A DNA stretch of 64,000 nt, taken from Amphiduros pacificus (Eukaryota > Annelida > Polychaeta > Phyllodocida > Hesionidae). A program made the translations under genes and the position numbers. The DNA lies in NCBI GenBank assembly GCA_949316495.1, contig OX439006.1, positions 44,598,918-44,662,917 on the forward strand, read 5' to 3'. This document shows positions 49,697 to 59,214 of this stretch, piece by piece (position 1 is the first letter of the stretch; the number at the start of each line of letters is the position of its first letter). The notes under the pieces were generated by a model. That model was not told the DNA's origin, did not search any database, and saw only the letters and a list, made by a program, of their open reading frames with translations.

Positions 49697-51171
49697 ACTG
49701 CAAAAAAGCCAATGGCCCAGATCAAATACCCACAAGAGTCTTGAAAGAATGTTCACAGGAAATAGCTCCAATCCTCCAAAAAATATTCCAAGACTCACTC
49801 AACAAAGGAGAAGTCCCAAAAGCATGGCGCACAGCAAATATAGTTGCAGTCTTTAAAAAAGGAGATAAAAGTTGTGCCGCAAACTACAGGCCAGTTTCTT
49901 TGACATCCGTCCCCTGTAAGATTTTGGAGCACATAATTGTCAGACACATGATGAATCACTGCGAACTTTACAATATCCTGGTAAATTTTCAGCATGGATT
50001 CAGGACAGGCCACTCTTGTGAAACTCAGTTAATCACAACCTTACAGGACATACTCAAGGCTAGAAATGATGGGCAAAATGTTGACATGCTCATTCTCGAT
50101 TTTAGTAAAGCCTTTGACACAGTCTGCCACGAACGGCTGAATCACAAGCTCAAGCATTACGGAATCTCGGGGCAGGTCGGTTCATGGATAAAAAACTGGC
50201 TTACAAACCGTGAACAGAGAGTAGTTATTGACGGTGATGAATCTGACCCTGTCCATGTCAAATCTGGAGTGCCCCAGGGCACAGTACTTGGACCAATACT
50301 ATTTCTACTCTATATTAATGACATTGGAGAGAAGCTAAAATATTCAAACATAAGGCTCTTTGCTGATGACAGCCTCCTATATAGAATAGTTGAAGATGAC
50401 GAAGATGCAGTAAAACTGCAAGAAGACCTAAATATGCTGGAGGAATGGTCAAGTGAGTGGCAAATGGACTTCAATGCTCAGAAATGCTACACCCTGAGCA
50501 GCAAGAAAAAAAGCCAAGCTCTTGATACAAGAAAATATACATTAAATGGTCACATCTTGCAACATGTTGAACATCATCCCTACCTTGGAGTTGAGCTCCA
50601 AACAAATATGAAATGGGATGAACATATCAACAACATTGTCTGCAAAGCAAATCAAGTACTAGGATTTGTAAGAAGGAATTTCAATATGTGCCCAGGAAAT
50701 ATTAAAGAGGCTGCCTACAATACACTTGTGCGCCCCCACCTAGAATATGCATCAAGTGTGTGGGACCCTCACCTCAAAAAAGATATAGACCGCATAGAAT
50801 CAGTTCAAAGACGAGCAGCTAGATTTGTGTCTGGCAACTGGAAGAGAGAAACAGGCACTGTAACAAAAATCCTGGAAGACTTAAAATGGGATTCACTAGC
50901 AGGGAGAAGAAGGACACAGAGGCTGGTTTTATTGTACAAGGCTATCCATGGTGAAATAGCTTTGAAACTTCCAGAACATGTCAAAATGAAATCAGCTTCT
51001 ACACGGAAAAACCATGGAATTCGCTATATTGAAATGGCGACAAGCTGTGACCCCTATAAATACAGCTATTTTCCAAGGACAGTGACTGACTGGAATAATC
51101 TTCCCCCTAAATTAACTACATTGGAACCAGGTAGCTCGGCATCCTTCAGGAACTCCCTTGCCAGAGTATAA
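49681..51171 (+). CDS. LINE protein, C-terminal part: reverse transcriptase
   Basis: About 496 codons, starting in the next frame with LLSNLNCKKANGPDQIP. Reverse transcriptase blocks are all visible: WRTANIVAVFKKGD, NYRPVSLTS, QHGFRTGHSC, LDFSKAFDTV, GVPQGTVLGPILFLLYIND and the catalytic FADD (residues 227-230), then the thumb with YLGVEL and RPHLEYASSVWDP. An A-run of four at 49677-49680, where five would keep GVEK-LLSNLN in one frame, explains the break from the upstream endonuclease. It is probably a single base loss. No stop lies inside this part. Confidence 0.9.
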   Translation: MLSNLNCKKANGPDQIPTRVLKECSQEIAPILQKIFQDSLNKGEVPKAWRTANIVAVFKKGDKSCAANYRPVSLTSVPCKILEHIIVRHMMNHCELYNILVNFQHGFRTGHSCETQLITTLQDILKARNDGQNVDMLILDFSKAFDTVCHERLNHKLKHYGISGQVGSWIKNWLTNREQRVVIDGDESDPVHVKSGVPQGTVLGPILFLLYINDIGEKLKYSNIRLFADDSLLYRIVEDDEDAVKLQEDLNMLEEWSSEWQMDFNAQKCYTLSSKKKSQALDTRKYTLNGHILQHVEHHPYLGVELQTNMKWDEHINNIVCKANQVLGFVRRNFNMCPGNIKEAAYNTLVRPHLEYASSVWDPHLKKDIDRIESVQRRAARFVSGNWKRETGTVTKILEDLKWDSLAGRRRTQRLVLLYKAIHGEIALKLPEHVKMKSASTRKNHGIRYIEMATSCDPYKYSYFPRTVTDWNNLPPKLTTLEPGSSASFRNSLARV

Positions 51172-51846
51172 AGGTTGGCAACAAGCAGCTGGTGTGTATC
51201 AGCTGCACCCCATAGTGCAATCTTGCACTCTCGGCGGGATGCCATTTGGTTTTGCCGAGTAAACTTATAGATGTTATAGATGTAGATGTAAACAAAGCAG
51301 AACATTCAAAACTATGTCATCGTGTTCGCCCATCGTTTCATAAAATTATCTTTTTAAATTGCTTGAAAATGCTTCCCAATCGCTAGAACAAGGAATTGTC
51401 AGTAAGTTTAATTCAAATTTGGTGTAAATTGGACAATTAGAACAGAAATAACATGCAAAAGTCTGATCGATGATTTGCGGTTAGCGCCTGAGCGATAATA
51501 TAGCAACTTACGCAATCAAACCTGAAAAGGCACATCTTTGCATACAGTAGTGCTAAAAAATCGTTCATATACCAAATTAAATGTTTTCAAAAGAAAAATA
51601 AAGATAATTTCAACTGCCCCATCAGTTTGCAATAATTATTTCATTTTTGTGTTTTTTTTTGTTTATTTTAATTTTTGTTTTGTTTGTTGTAATTTTTGTT
51701 TTGTTTATTTTAATTTTGTTTTGTTTGTTGTAATTTTTGTTTCGTTTATTTTAATTTTTGTTCTGTATGTTGTGAATTTTGGTTTGTTATATTTTTTTTC
51801 CCATCCGTGTTACATGTGGATCACCACTTTTTCTTGTTTAAAAATA

Positions 51847-51936
51847 CAGTTCGTTGGTGATGGCGGATATCCTTCCGCAATCACCAACTCACTGAATCCG
51901 CTCACCCAGCTTCCCGACTCGGTATGTTTTGTTATA
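51847..51936 (+). mobile_element. Fragment of a hairpin-ended element
   Basis: Holds the loop-side part and right arm of the same hairpin found at 43862 and 54380-54538 (TTCGTTGGTGATGGCGG, CCGCAATCACCAAC, GGTATGTTTTGTTATA). It starts abruptly beside the end of the inverted-repeat element at 51844. Confidence 0.75.
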
Positions 51937-52485
51937 GTATTCATTTGCCGGACGCATGCGCGAATTGGAATCTTATAACAAAACATACCGAGTCGGGGAA
52001 GCTGGGTGAGCGGATTCAGTGAGTTGGTGATTGGATAGATACCCTGAGCCGAAGAGGCATATTTTGTTTTTATATCTCAGACAACTACTGTATTTTTTTT
52101 TAAATGATAGATGAAACAAGATATTTATCGTTAAAAACATTTGTAAACAAAGCGCACCTCATTTGACCCCGTCACGTGACCCGAAAATGGTGCATACAGC
52201 CATAGACTGGTTGCCGCCATCTGTGTATTTATACCTCAGTGATGCGCGTATTGATGCGATTTCGAATGAATACGAGCATGCCAATTATTTTTAAGGTATT
52301 GATTAGTCGGAACTATTTTGCGTCAGCCATCTTTAGACTGGTCTCCCATCGAGTGTCAAGGATATCGTGTATATACACAGAAGGCGGCAACCAGTCTATG
52401 GCTGTACGCACTATTTTTGGGGTCAAAGGTCATTTCCGGTCGGTCCGTGCCATGAATTGTCGTCTGCTCAAACCCAAACAAAAAG

Positions 52486-54230
52486 ATGTCAAGTTGCAAG
52501 GACTTCTATGGATGCTGGATTTTAAAACTAGATGATTTGGATGTGGATGATGATGTGTTTGGTATGTGTATTTTAAAGCCTGAAATGTCTGCCAGTAATA
52601 AGTTTTCCCAATTTTGGTTCATCTTGCTTAATGTAAACAATAACAATATCTATTTTCTTTTCTGTCAATTCAGATTCAGAAGTCAGTGTCAGTCACTGTG
52701 ATTCTGCCAAACATCCCCATATTGATCATAACTACTGTCTGCCAATGGCAATGAATTTTGATGGGAATGAAAAAAAAGTTGAAAGGAAAAGCGATGCAGA
52801 CCAGAGGGATGCCGACATGACTGATGGGCAGTTTGCACCATGCCAAGAGGGGGCCGAGCTGTCACGAGCAACACAGATGGATCATGCCTTAGCTGGAAAT
52901 GACTTTCTCACAATGCAGGACAAAAATGACAATTACATTAAATCTCAGCTGAATAAAAACACAATGAAAAAAGTGATTTCTGCCCAGAAATCTTTCGAAC
53001 AATTTCTTCACTCAAAAAAAGAAGCTACAAACATTTTACAAATGTCACCTAGGAAACTTGACCAATACCTTGCCAGCTGGCTGTTGAGTTTGAAAAGAAA
53101 TGATGGATCTGAGTACGAGCCAGACACCCTGTCCTCAATGTTAAGGGGGGGTATCCAAGTACTTTGAAATGAACAATAGCCCTAAAAAAATTATACAAGA
53201 CAAAGCCACATTTAATGTGGCACACAGGGTTCTTACTGCAAAGCGTAAGGAACTTAAAAAAATGGGAAAAGGCAACAGGCCCAACAAGTCCAATGTCTTA
53301 TCAGATGCAGATGAGGAACTTTTGTGGGATTGTAACAGTTTGGATGTGCAAGACCCAGAAACTCTTCTACACACCATGTGGTTTCATACTACTAAATTGT
53401 TGGGTTTTAGGGGCAGTGATGAATCCAGGCAGCTTAAGTGGGGGGATTTAACTGTCAAATATGATAATGAAGGAAATATAGAATATATTTCGTGGAATGA
53501 GAGATGCACCAAAACCAGAACTGGTATGCTATCCGCCTCCTCCAGGGCATTTGTCCCTAAATTATTCCCCAATAAGGCCAAACCCTCCAGATGCCCAATT
53601 CAAGCTTTCATAAAATACAAGTCAAAGCGTCCACAGTGCATGCTCCACCCTGATTCCCCTTTTTACCTGGCAATTAACTACAACAGGAATTCTCCAGAGT
53701 CTCCATGGTTTAAGAAATCCCCTATGGGCCATGACCGCATTGGCAAAATAATGTCAAAAATGGCTGCTAGGGCAGGTTTCCATGGCAAATACACTAACCA
53801 CAGTGTACGCCGTACTATGTCCTACAATCTATTCCAGGCTGGGGTCCCTCCCACACTAATTGCCCAACTAAGTGGCCACAAAAATGTTCGGTCCATATCA
53901 AATTATGCTACTGCCAGTTTGGCTCAGCAGAGGGGCATGTCAGACATCTTGCAAGGCAATGCCCCTTCAGCAGATTCTGGTGTCTCATCTGCAAGAAGAC
54001 CACTGGCCCTACCCACTCCAGCACCAGCTTTGTCAGAAACACACGGCCAAACACACCCAGTCACCAGTGCCATGAATGCTCTGTCATTATGTCAATCGTC
54101 CTCAACCAGCTCCACCAACAATACCACCCATTCACAATCACACATGGCCATGCAACGCCTTGTGGGTCAATTTGCTGGGTCTTCATTTTCAAATTGGACC
54201 ATAAACTTGAGTCATAATAGCACTGAATAA
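52486..54230 (+). CDS. Tyrosine recombinase, DUF3504/Crypton type
   Basis: Exon 1 (52486-52561: MSSCKDFYGCWILKLDDLD) joins exon 2 (52674-54230) through a 112-nt GT-AG intron in phase. The N-terminal half has a helical segment typical of the family (KKVISAQKSFEQFLHSKKEA, then LDQYLASWLLSLKRNDGSEY). The catalytic half, 353 residues from 53169, has R81 (GFRGSDESRQLKWGDL), H211 and R214 (NHSVRR), H237 (SGHKN) and Y246 (SNYATAS), so the full R-HxxR-H-Y set is present. A run of seven G at 53145-53151 puts the two halves out of frame; six would give LRGVSKYFEMNNSP, as expected for the family. ZMYM2/3/4 and QRICH1 carry domesticated relatives of this domain. Confidence 0.88.
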
Positions 54231-54379
54231 ACAGCTGATATTGCTTTATTTATGGTGTATTTATGCGTTCTGTTAAAAATAAAGTGATAAAACGTTTTTA
54301 ATAACGTTTTCAAAGTTAAATATCTTGTCTCGTGTCATTTAAAAAAAAAATACTATAACAAATAGTTGTCTGAGGTATA

Positions 54380-54538
54380 AAAACAAAACATACCTCGTCG
54401 GGTCAGCTGTGTGAGCGGATTCAGTTCGTTGGTGATGGCGGAAGGATACCCTTCGCCTTCGGCTCAGGGTATCCTTCCGCAATCACCAACATACTGAATC
54501 CGCTCACCCAGCTTCCCGACTCGGTATGTTTTGTTATA
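54380..54538. repeat. Terminal hairpin of the YR transposon
   Basis: An imperfect palindrome with arms of about 75 bp: AAAACAAAACATACCTCGTC... pairs with ...TCGGTATGTTTTGTTATA, and GCGGAAGGATACCCT pairs with AGGGTATCCTTCCGC at the centre. The same structure is seen at 43862-44020, and incomplete at 51847-51936 and 51974-52055. Confidence 0.88.
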
Positions 54539-54709
54539 ATACACGATGTTCTTGGTACTCGATGGGGGACCAGTCTAAAGATGGCCGACGCAAAATAGTT
54601 CCAACTAATCAATATGTCACGAAATAATCGGCATGCTCGTATTCATTTGAAATCTCGTCAATACGCGCATCACTGAGGTATAATTCGCAAGCTCACGACG
54701 AACACTTCA

Positions 54710-54895
54710 CAGTGGCGTCAGTTGCTTTAACAATTATGACCACAGAAAAAACCGAATTACAACCCACAGGAAACGACTACCCATTTCCCACGATCGTACC
54801 GATCACAGAATAACGCGGATAGTTCCCTTTTTTGAAAGTCATTGCCTGTCGGCAATGACTTTCAAAAAAGGGACCATCCATGTTACAAAAAAATC
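54710..54895 (+). mobile_element. hAT-like MITE, one-armed copy with 23-bp hairpin
   Basis: Starts CAGTGGCGTCAGTTG and matches the left arm of the element at 1460-1738 (ACAACCCACAGG, CACGATC, CACAGAATAACG). The centre is a perfect 23-bp inverted repeat (54824-54846 and 54851-54873) with loop TGTC. The right arm is missing beyond about 54895. Confidence 0.7.
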
Positions 54896-55010
54896 TTTAA
54901 AATCTCACAAAATCTTCAAAATCTTTAAAATATCACAAAAAGGAAGATAGTTCAGTACAGGTGACAAAAGGATCTTTGGCTAGCATGCAGGCTGAGACGT
55001 TGGTTTCACA

Positions 55011-55400
55011 TCATTTATTGTACCATTGTTGTTTCCGGGCTGGCTTGCTGGTCAACCAAGGAGGACCTCTTACAGGTATACCCAGGGCCCTAGATGGTTG
55101 GCCGACAGATGTACATTAAAATTAAGGTTGGACCTCATTACGTAATGTATTTTCTTAGAATACACTTTTGTGATTGGCTAGGAAGGGGTCACAGGTGGCA
55201 CGAGGTGATCAGAACTTTATCCTGGGTGTCTAATATTTCAGAATGTTGCTTCTCACAAATGCCAACCATTCTCCACTGACATTATTTAATAATATGGAAT
55301 ATTATATTATTGTTTCAACTTAGATTTAGCATTCGTCCCTAAATTTAAAAAATCATTAACCATTTATATTTGAATCTAGATTTAATGTTTGTTGGGATGA
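55011..55400 (+). repeat. Dispersed repeat R2, copy a
   Basis: About 390 bp shared in the same orientation with 59215-59670 (GTCAACCAAGGAGGACCTCT, CCCTAGATGGTTGGCCGACA, TTTATCCTGGG, CAACCATTCTCCA, ATTAACCA). The copies differ by indels and substitutions. Non-coding. Confidence 0.85.
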
Positions 55401-55955
55401 TCGTGGAAAGAAGTTCACTACATGGAACTGCAACAAAATATCTCATGGGTTCAAAACATGTCTGAGAAAAAATGAAGAAAAATGAAGAAAACAATGAAAT
55501 CATAAAAAAATAATTTGCTTAGTGACATTATTTCTAAATAGAGGCCGCATTATTCCTTTTAACTTGCAAGAGACAAGTTTCGGTCACCTTCACAAAGTTA
55601 GAGTCTAAAAAATGTTTTGCTGTGATGCAATGTCAAGTTCGGTTTTAAATGATATGCAATCTCAAAGTACAATAATTTACCTTACCTGCATTACTGGCTG
55701 GTGGCCATGTGATGAAATAATGAAATGTTACTAATATAAAACATAATGAAACACATGCCCAGGTGCGGCAATTTATTTTCCACATGCTCCAAGAAACATT
55801 AATTACTGTTGCTACACCAACGATTCTATATGTTTGTGGCTTATATGACAAAGTGCAATTCAGGCTGGATAAGACAGCCTGTAGTTACTCCACTATCTGG
55901 CTTGAAAATGTTGGTCATAATGAATGAATGAGTATCGACAATGCATCAACTATTG
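55401..55955. other. Nothing recognised
   Basis: AT-rich sequence between R2 and the foldback element, with no supported gene. Confidence 0.4.
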
Positions 55956-56329
55956 ACGTGTGGGAAATTTTTTCGTGGTTCGTAGTTCGTAGTTTGTGTT
56001 TCGTTTTTCATTTTTCGTGGTTCGTAGTTCGTGTTTCGTTTTTCATTTTTCGTGGTTCGTAGTTCGTAGTTCGTGGTTCGTAGTTCGTGTTTCGTTTTTC
56101 ATTTTTCGTGGTTTGTACTTCGTAGTTCGTGTTTCGTTTTTCATTTTTCATAAAACTAACAAAATGGGTAGATCTTTATATAAAACACGTATATACTCTA
56201 TATTTCAATATAGATATGATTTTCCAAAACCAGGAAAAGCCTTTTCATAGTTGGAATTTATGACAACATCTTATTTCATCATTGGCAATTACGGCAGTCA
56301 TTTACAATAATCAAGGCTGAGGGCATTAC

Positions 56330-56950
56330 AATACTCCTGGCATGCATATAGGTATGTATGTGTGTATGTGTAGGTAGGTAGGGATGGAGGGAGGTAGGTT
56401 GGGAGGGAGGTAGGTAGGTAGGGATGGATGGAGGTAGGTTGGGAGGGAGGTAGGTATGAATAGATGGAGGTAGGTAGGTATGGTAGGTAGAATGTATGTA
56501 TGTATGTATGTATGTGTGTTTGTTTGTGTGTGTGTGTATGTATGTATGTATGTATGTATGTATGTATGTATGTATGTGTGTGTGTATGTATGTATGTATG
56601 TGTGTATGTATGTATGCAAGTATGTGTGTGTGTGTGTGTATGTATGGAGGTAGGTAGGTAGGTAGGTAGGTAGGGATGGATGTAGGTAGGTAGGCAGGGA
56701 TGGATGGAGGTAGGAAGGGAGGTAGGTAGGTAGGGATGGAGGGAGGTAGGTTGGGAGGGAGGTAGGTAGGTAGGGATGGATGGAGGTAGGTTGGGAGAGA
56801 GGTAGGTATGAATAGATGGAGGTAGGTAGGTATGGTAGGTAGATGGATGGATGAATATATAGGTGGATTGATTGAGGTAGGTAGGTAGGTAGAGATCGAT
56901 GGATGTATTTATGTAGGTATGTATGGATGGATGGATAGAGGTAGGTAGTC
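56330..56950 (+). repeat. Compound GTAT/GGTA tetranucleotide repeat
   Basis: Long mixed tract of GTAT, GGTA and GGAT units inside the foldback element. A block of about 130 bp (GGGATGGAGGGAGGTAGG... to AATAGATGGAGG) is duplicated at 56381-56490 and 56725-56850. Open frames on the minus strand (Tyr/Leu/Pro/Thr-rich) are repeat artefacts. Confidence 0.93.
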
Positions 56951-56974
56951 AAAGAATCGTGAGAACTTAAGAAA

Positions 56975-57180
56975 AAGCTTTATGAAATTTGACACACATA
57001 AGCATCTGGGGAAGACCTCGGATGAGTTTGATGGATGGTGATCTTTTTTCAAGGTCACAGGGACAAGGTCACAGTTGTACAGCAAGTTACCAGGGCTTAG
57101 GGTTGATGTATCTCTGATGCTTATGTCCCATAATGTATTATCGCAATAAATGTTTGTACTTGAGTTATACACTGTCATAG
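56975..57180 (-). repeat. Mollusc-style dispersed repeat fragment
   Basis: The minus strand has CTGTGACCTTGTCCCTGTG, ACCTTGAAAAAAGATCACC and TGTCAAATTTCATAAAGC, resembling a class of repeats (GTGACCTTGACCTT...) that I know as common in molluscan genomes. It is identified from memory of the style, not by alignment. Confidence 0.35.
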
Positions 57181-57389
57181 TTATTTTGTGTCATAGTTAT
57201 TTTTATAAGGAGATATGATACAGACAAAATGAAATACAACATTTATTTTTGTCCAACTATCTGTATATTTATGATAAAATGAATATTTAATTACACCCTC
57301 AATCTTAAATATAGAAAATAACAGCAAGAAGCAAGAAAAAGCAAGAAGCAAATTTTGATCCTAATATTAATATAAGCACATCTCTTAGG

Positions 57390-58015
57390 AATTACTCAAG
57401 TCTAATTTTTTCAGAGAATAAAATTATGATATAAAGTATACTTCAGTATCAATTTATACAAGATTGAAACATCCCGCGATATAAAAAGCACCGCAAAACT
57501 GCAATTTCAAGTGATTTTGAGACATTTCACAGCCGTCAAGTACTTCGCTCAAGTCCAATTTGTTTAGGAGTATGTTATTATGATATAGAACATGCTACAA
57601 TTTTGATTTAGAAAAGATTGAATCATTCCGCAATATGAAAACTACACAAAAGCATAATTTTAATTTTTTTTTTCACTTATTATAACTGTCAATTATACCT
57701 TTTATTAATTGCTCAAGTCCCATTTTTTTTTCAATGAATATTCATTTTTTGGCAAACATTTATATTGGGCTTCTATTTAAGTGATATTCACATCAAAACA
57801 TACTCTATTTAATTGTTTTTTGCAAACGTAGAAAATATAAAGAATAATGACTTTATACAGAAAACAAAGACAAAATCTTCATACTGGTCTTATATTTGAG
57901 CGATATGCACATCAGCACATATTAAATTAAACTATTTTTTGCAAACATAGAAAATATAAAGAATAATGACTTTATACAGAAAACAAAGATGAAATCTTCA
58001 TATTGGGGTTCAATT
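57390..58015 (-). repeat. Tandem monomers in the foldback interior
   Basis: Two units of about 155-175 bp (CTCAAGTCYAATTT, AAGATTGAA, ATTCCGCAATATGAAAA) are followed by two units of about 125 bp (TTTTTTGCAAACRTAGAAAA, TATAAAGAATAATGAC, TTTATACAGAAAACAAAGA). The second type recurs in reverse orientation at 62920-63300. Confidence 0.8.
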
Positions 58016-58795
58016 TGACTATACTATTTCAATGGCTGCCAGGTATTTGTTTTCAACGCCAATTGGGGTTGCCAGGGCGTGAAAGCACCATATGTGTGAA
58101 AGTGCCCGTATGACTGCCCCCTCCTAAAGCTAAGAACCACGAAAAAATTTCCCTTGAACCACGAACTACGAAACACGAACTACGAACCACGAAAAATGAA
58201 AAACGAACCACGAACTACGAAACACGAACTACGAAAAAATTTCCGTTGAACCACGAACTACGAAACACGAACTACGAAACACGAACTACGAAACACGAAA
58301 AATGAAAAACGAACTACGGACCACGAAAAAATTTCCCACACGTCAACTATTGTATGAGACACGCATGAAGCCTTTTAATAATATTTTAGATCAATAATAA
58401 TAATGATCTCAGATAATATATAGCGACTTAACTCAAAATCAATTTATTCGGCCATATAATACATATCTTATAGTTTTGTGCATAAAATGTGATTATATAC
58501 ATAGATATAACATGACCAGGGAGACTCCATTAAGCTTAATCACCGCTATCCTATTAGCAAATTATATATTTTTTTCCTTTTTTTTAACATATCTGTATTC
58601 TCTTTTTAGGCTTACCTAGAGAGATATCAACTTTTTAAGGGGCGATTGGTTATAATACAGGGGTAGCATGTTATTGGTGTGCATAAAAGATATTTCACTG
58701 ACACCCCTCATAAGTGCCAGATATCTCAGCTAACACCTCCGTAGCAGACGTCCATTCAGGAAACAGTGTATTTTCTCATTTCAAACTAATTATTA

Positions 58796-58985
58796 GTTTT
58801 TCTGCGATGATCCAAAGATTATGGGTCTGATTCCAGCTTATGCCTTCCAGGATATGCCAAGATTGCGAACCTGTTGTCCATGTAATTAACAGTAAATGTG
58901 ATTTCATGCAAAGGACCTACGAAATGACAGTGAGGCAGCACTATATTTGCTTCAAGTAGGTCTCGTCATGATATTCCCGAAAAAA
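58796..58985 (+). mobile_element. Decayed SINE copy
   Basis: Diverged relative of the SINEs at 36873 and 40225: GATGATCCAAAG, GGACCTACGAAATGACA, GTGAGGCAGCACTATAT and CAAGTAGGTCTCGTCATGA are recognisable. The tRNA head is mostly gone. Confidence 0.75.
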
Positions 58986-59214
58986 GGGATGAGCAGAGAA
59001 GGTCAACCACATAATGGATTATAGTAATAATAAATAATGGATTATGTGCACCCAATAAAAGCGACCATTGTACACCGTATATATCTGAGTATTTCTTATC
59101 CCCGCGGATAGGTATGATAGGCAGCTAGATAGGCCCTAAATCACAGCCAGCAAGTATCCCCTATATCTATGAAGTTCACTTAGGTATCCCAACCCTAGAT
59201 AACAACTGAACTTC

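Larger units (their letters stand above)
47590..51298 (+). mobile_element. CR1/Jockey-like LINE, near full length
   Basis: A non-LTR retrotransposon with a PHD finger, an apurinic-type endonuclease and a reverse transcriptase, followed by a short 3' UTR ending in ATAGATGT-type repeats rather than poly(A). The two coding parts are separated by one frameshift. It lies inside the inverted-repeat element (45705-51844). The 5' limit is uncertain because of A-rich and tandem sequence. Sequence similar to its 3' UTR is found at 16045-16118. Confidence 0.92.
45705..51844. mobile_element. DNA element with long terminal inverted repeats, host of LINE insertions
   Basis: The left part (about 45705-46103, continuing 46609-46700) is repeated in inverted orientation at about 51315-51844. 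Matching blocks include AAACAAGAAAAAGTGGTGAT at the tip, CACATGTAACACGGATG, GGCGCTAACCGCAAATCAT, AACTAAACTTACTGA and CGATGGGCGAAC. The repeats exceed 400 bp and differ at many places, so the element is not very young. No transposase was seen. The inner part is occupied by a LINE (to about 51300) and tandem monomers. The superfamily is unknown; foldback or MULE-type elements have comparably long repeats. Confidence 0.7.
52229..54538 (+). mobile_element. Crypton-like tyrosine-recombinase transposon with a hairpin end
   Basis: Runs from TTATACCTCAGTGATGCGCG to the hairpin tip GGTATGTTTTGTTATA. TATACCTCAG at the left end is matched in inverted orientation by CTGAGGTATA at 54370-54379, directly followed by a hairpin of about 155 bp (54380-54538; centre near GGATACCCTTCGCC). 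One tyrosine-recombinase gene fills the interior. The order inverted repeat, gene, inverted repeat, hairpin is the same in the short relatives, so the hairpin belongs to the element. Cryptons are generally described without clear terminal inverted repeats, which makes this arrangement unusual. Confidence 0.75.
51974..54682 (-). mobile_element. Short hairpin-ended element, split by the coding copy
   Basis: The left piece (51974-52228) has a partly deleted hairpin beginning TATAACAAAACATACC, then CTCAGACAACTACTG and sequence up to GCCGCCATCTGTGTAT. The right piece (54539-54682) resumes with ATACACGATG and ends ATCACTGAGGTATA. The intact relative at 43862-44310 reads straight across this junction. 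So the 2310 bp at 52229-54538 inserted here, into the middle of a TGTGTAT/ATACACG palindrome. Confidence 0.8.
55956..58343. mobile_element. Foldback-like element with tandem-repeat inverted arms
   Basis: The left end ACGTGTGGGAAATTTTTTCG is exactly complementary to the right end. Inward from each end run tandem units built from CGTGGTTCGTAGTTCGTG / TTTCGTTTTTCATTTTT (left, to about 56155; right, from about 58135, inverted). CAACTATTG directly repeats outside both ends (55947-55955 and 58344-58352), a 9-bp target duplication. The interior has a tetranucleotide region and two kinds of tandem units but no transposase. Arms made of tandem repeats plus 9-bp duplications fit Foldback elements, relatives of the MULE superfamily. 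Confidence 0.85.

Noticed and set aside
56326-56952. 208-codon Tyr/Thr/Leu/Pro-rich protein
   Set aside because: It is a translation of the compound tetranucleotide repeat inside the foldback element.
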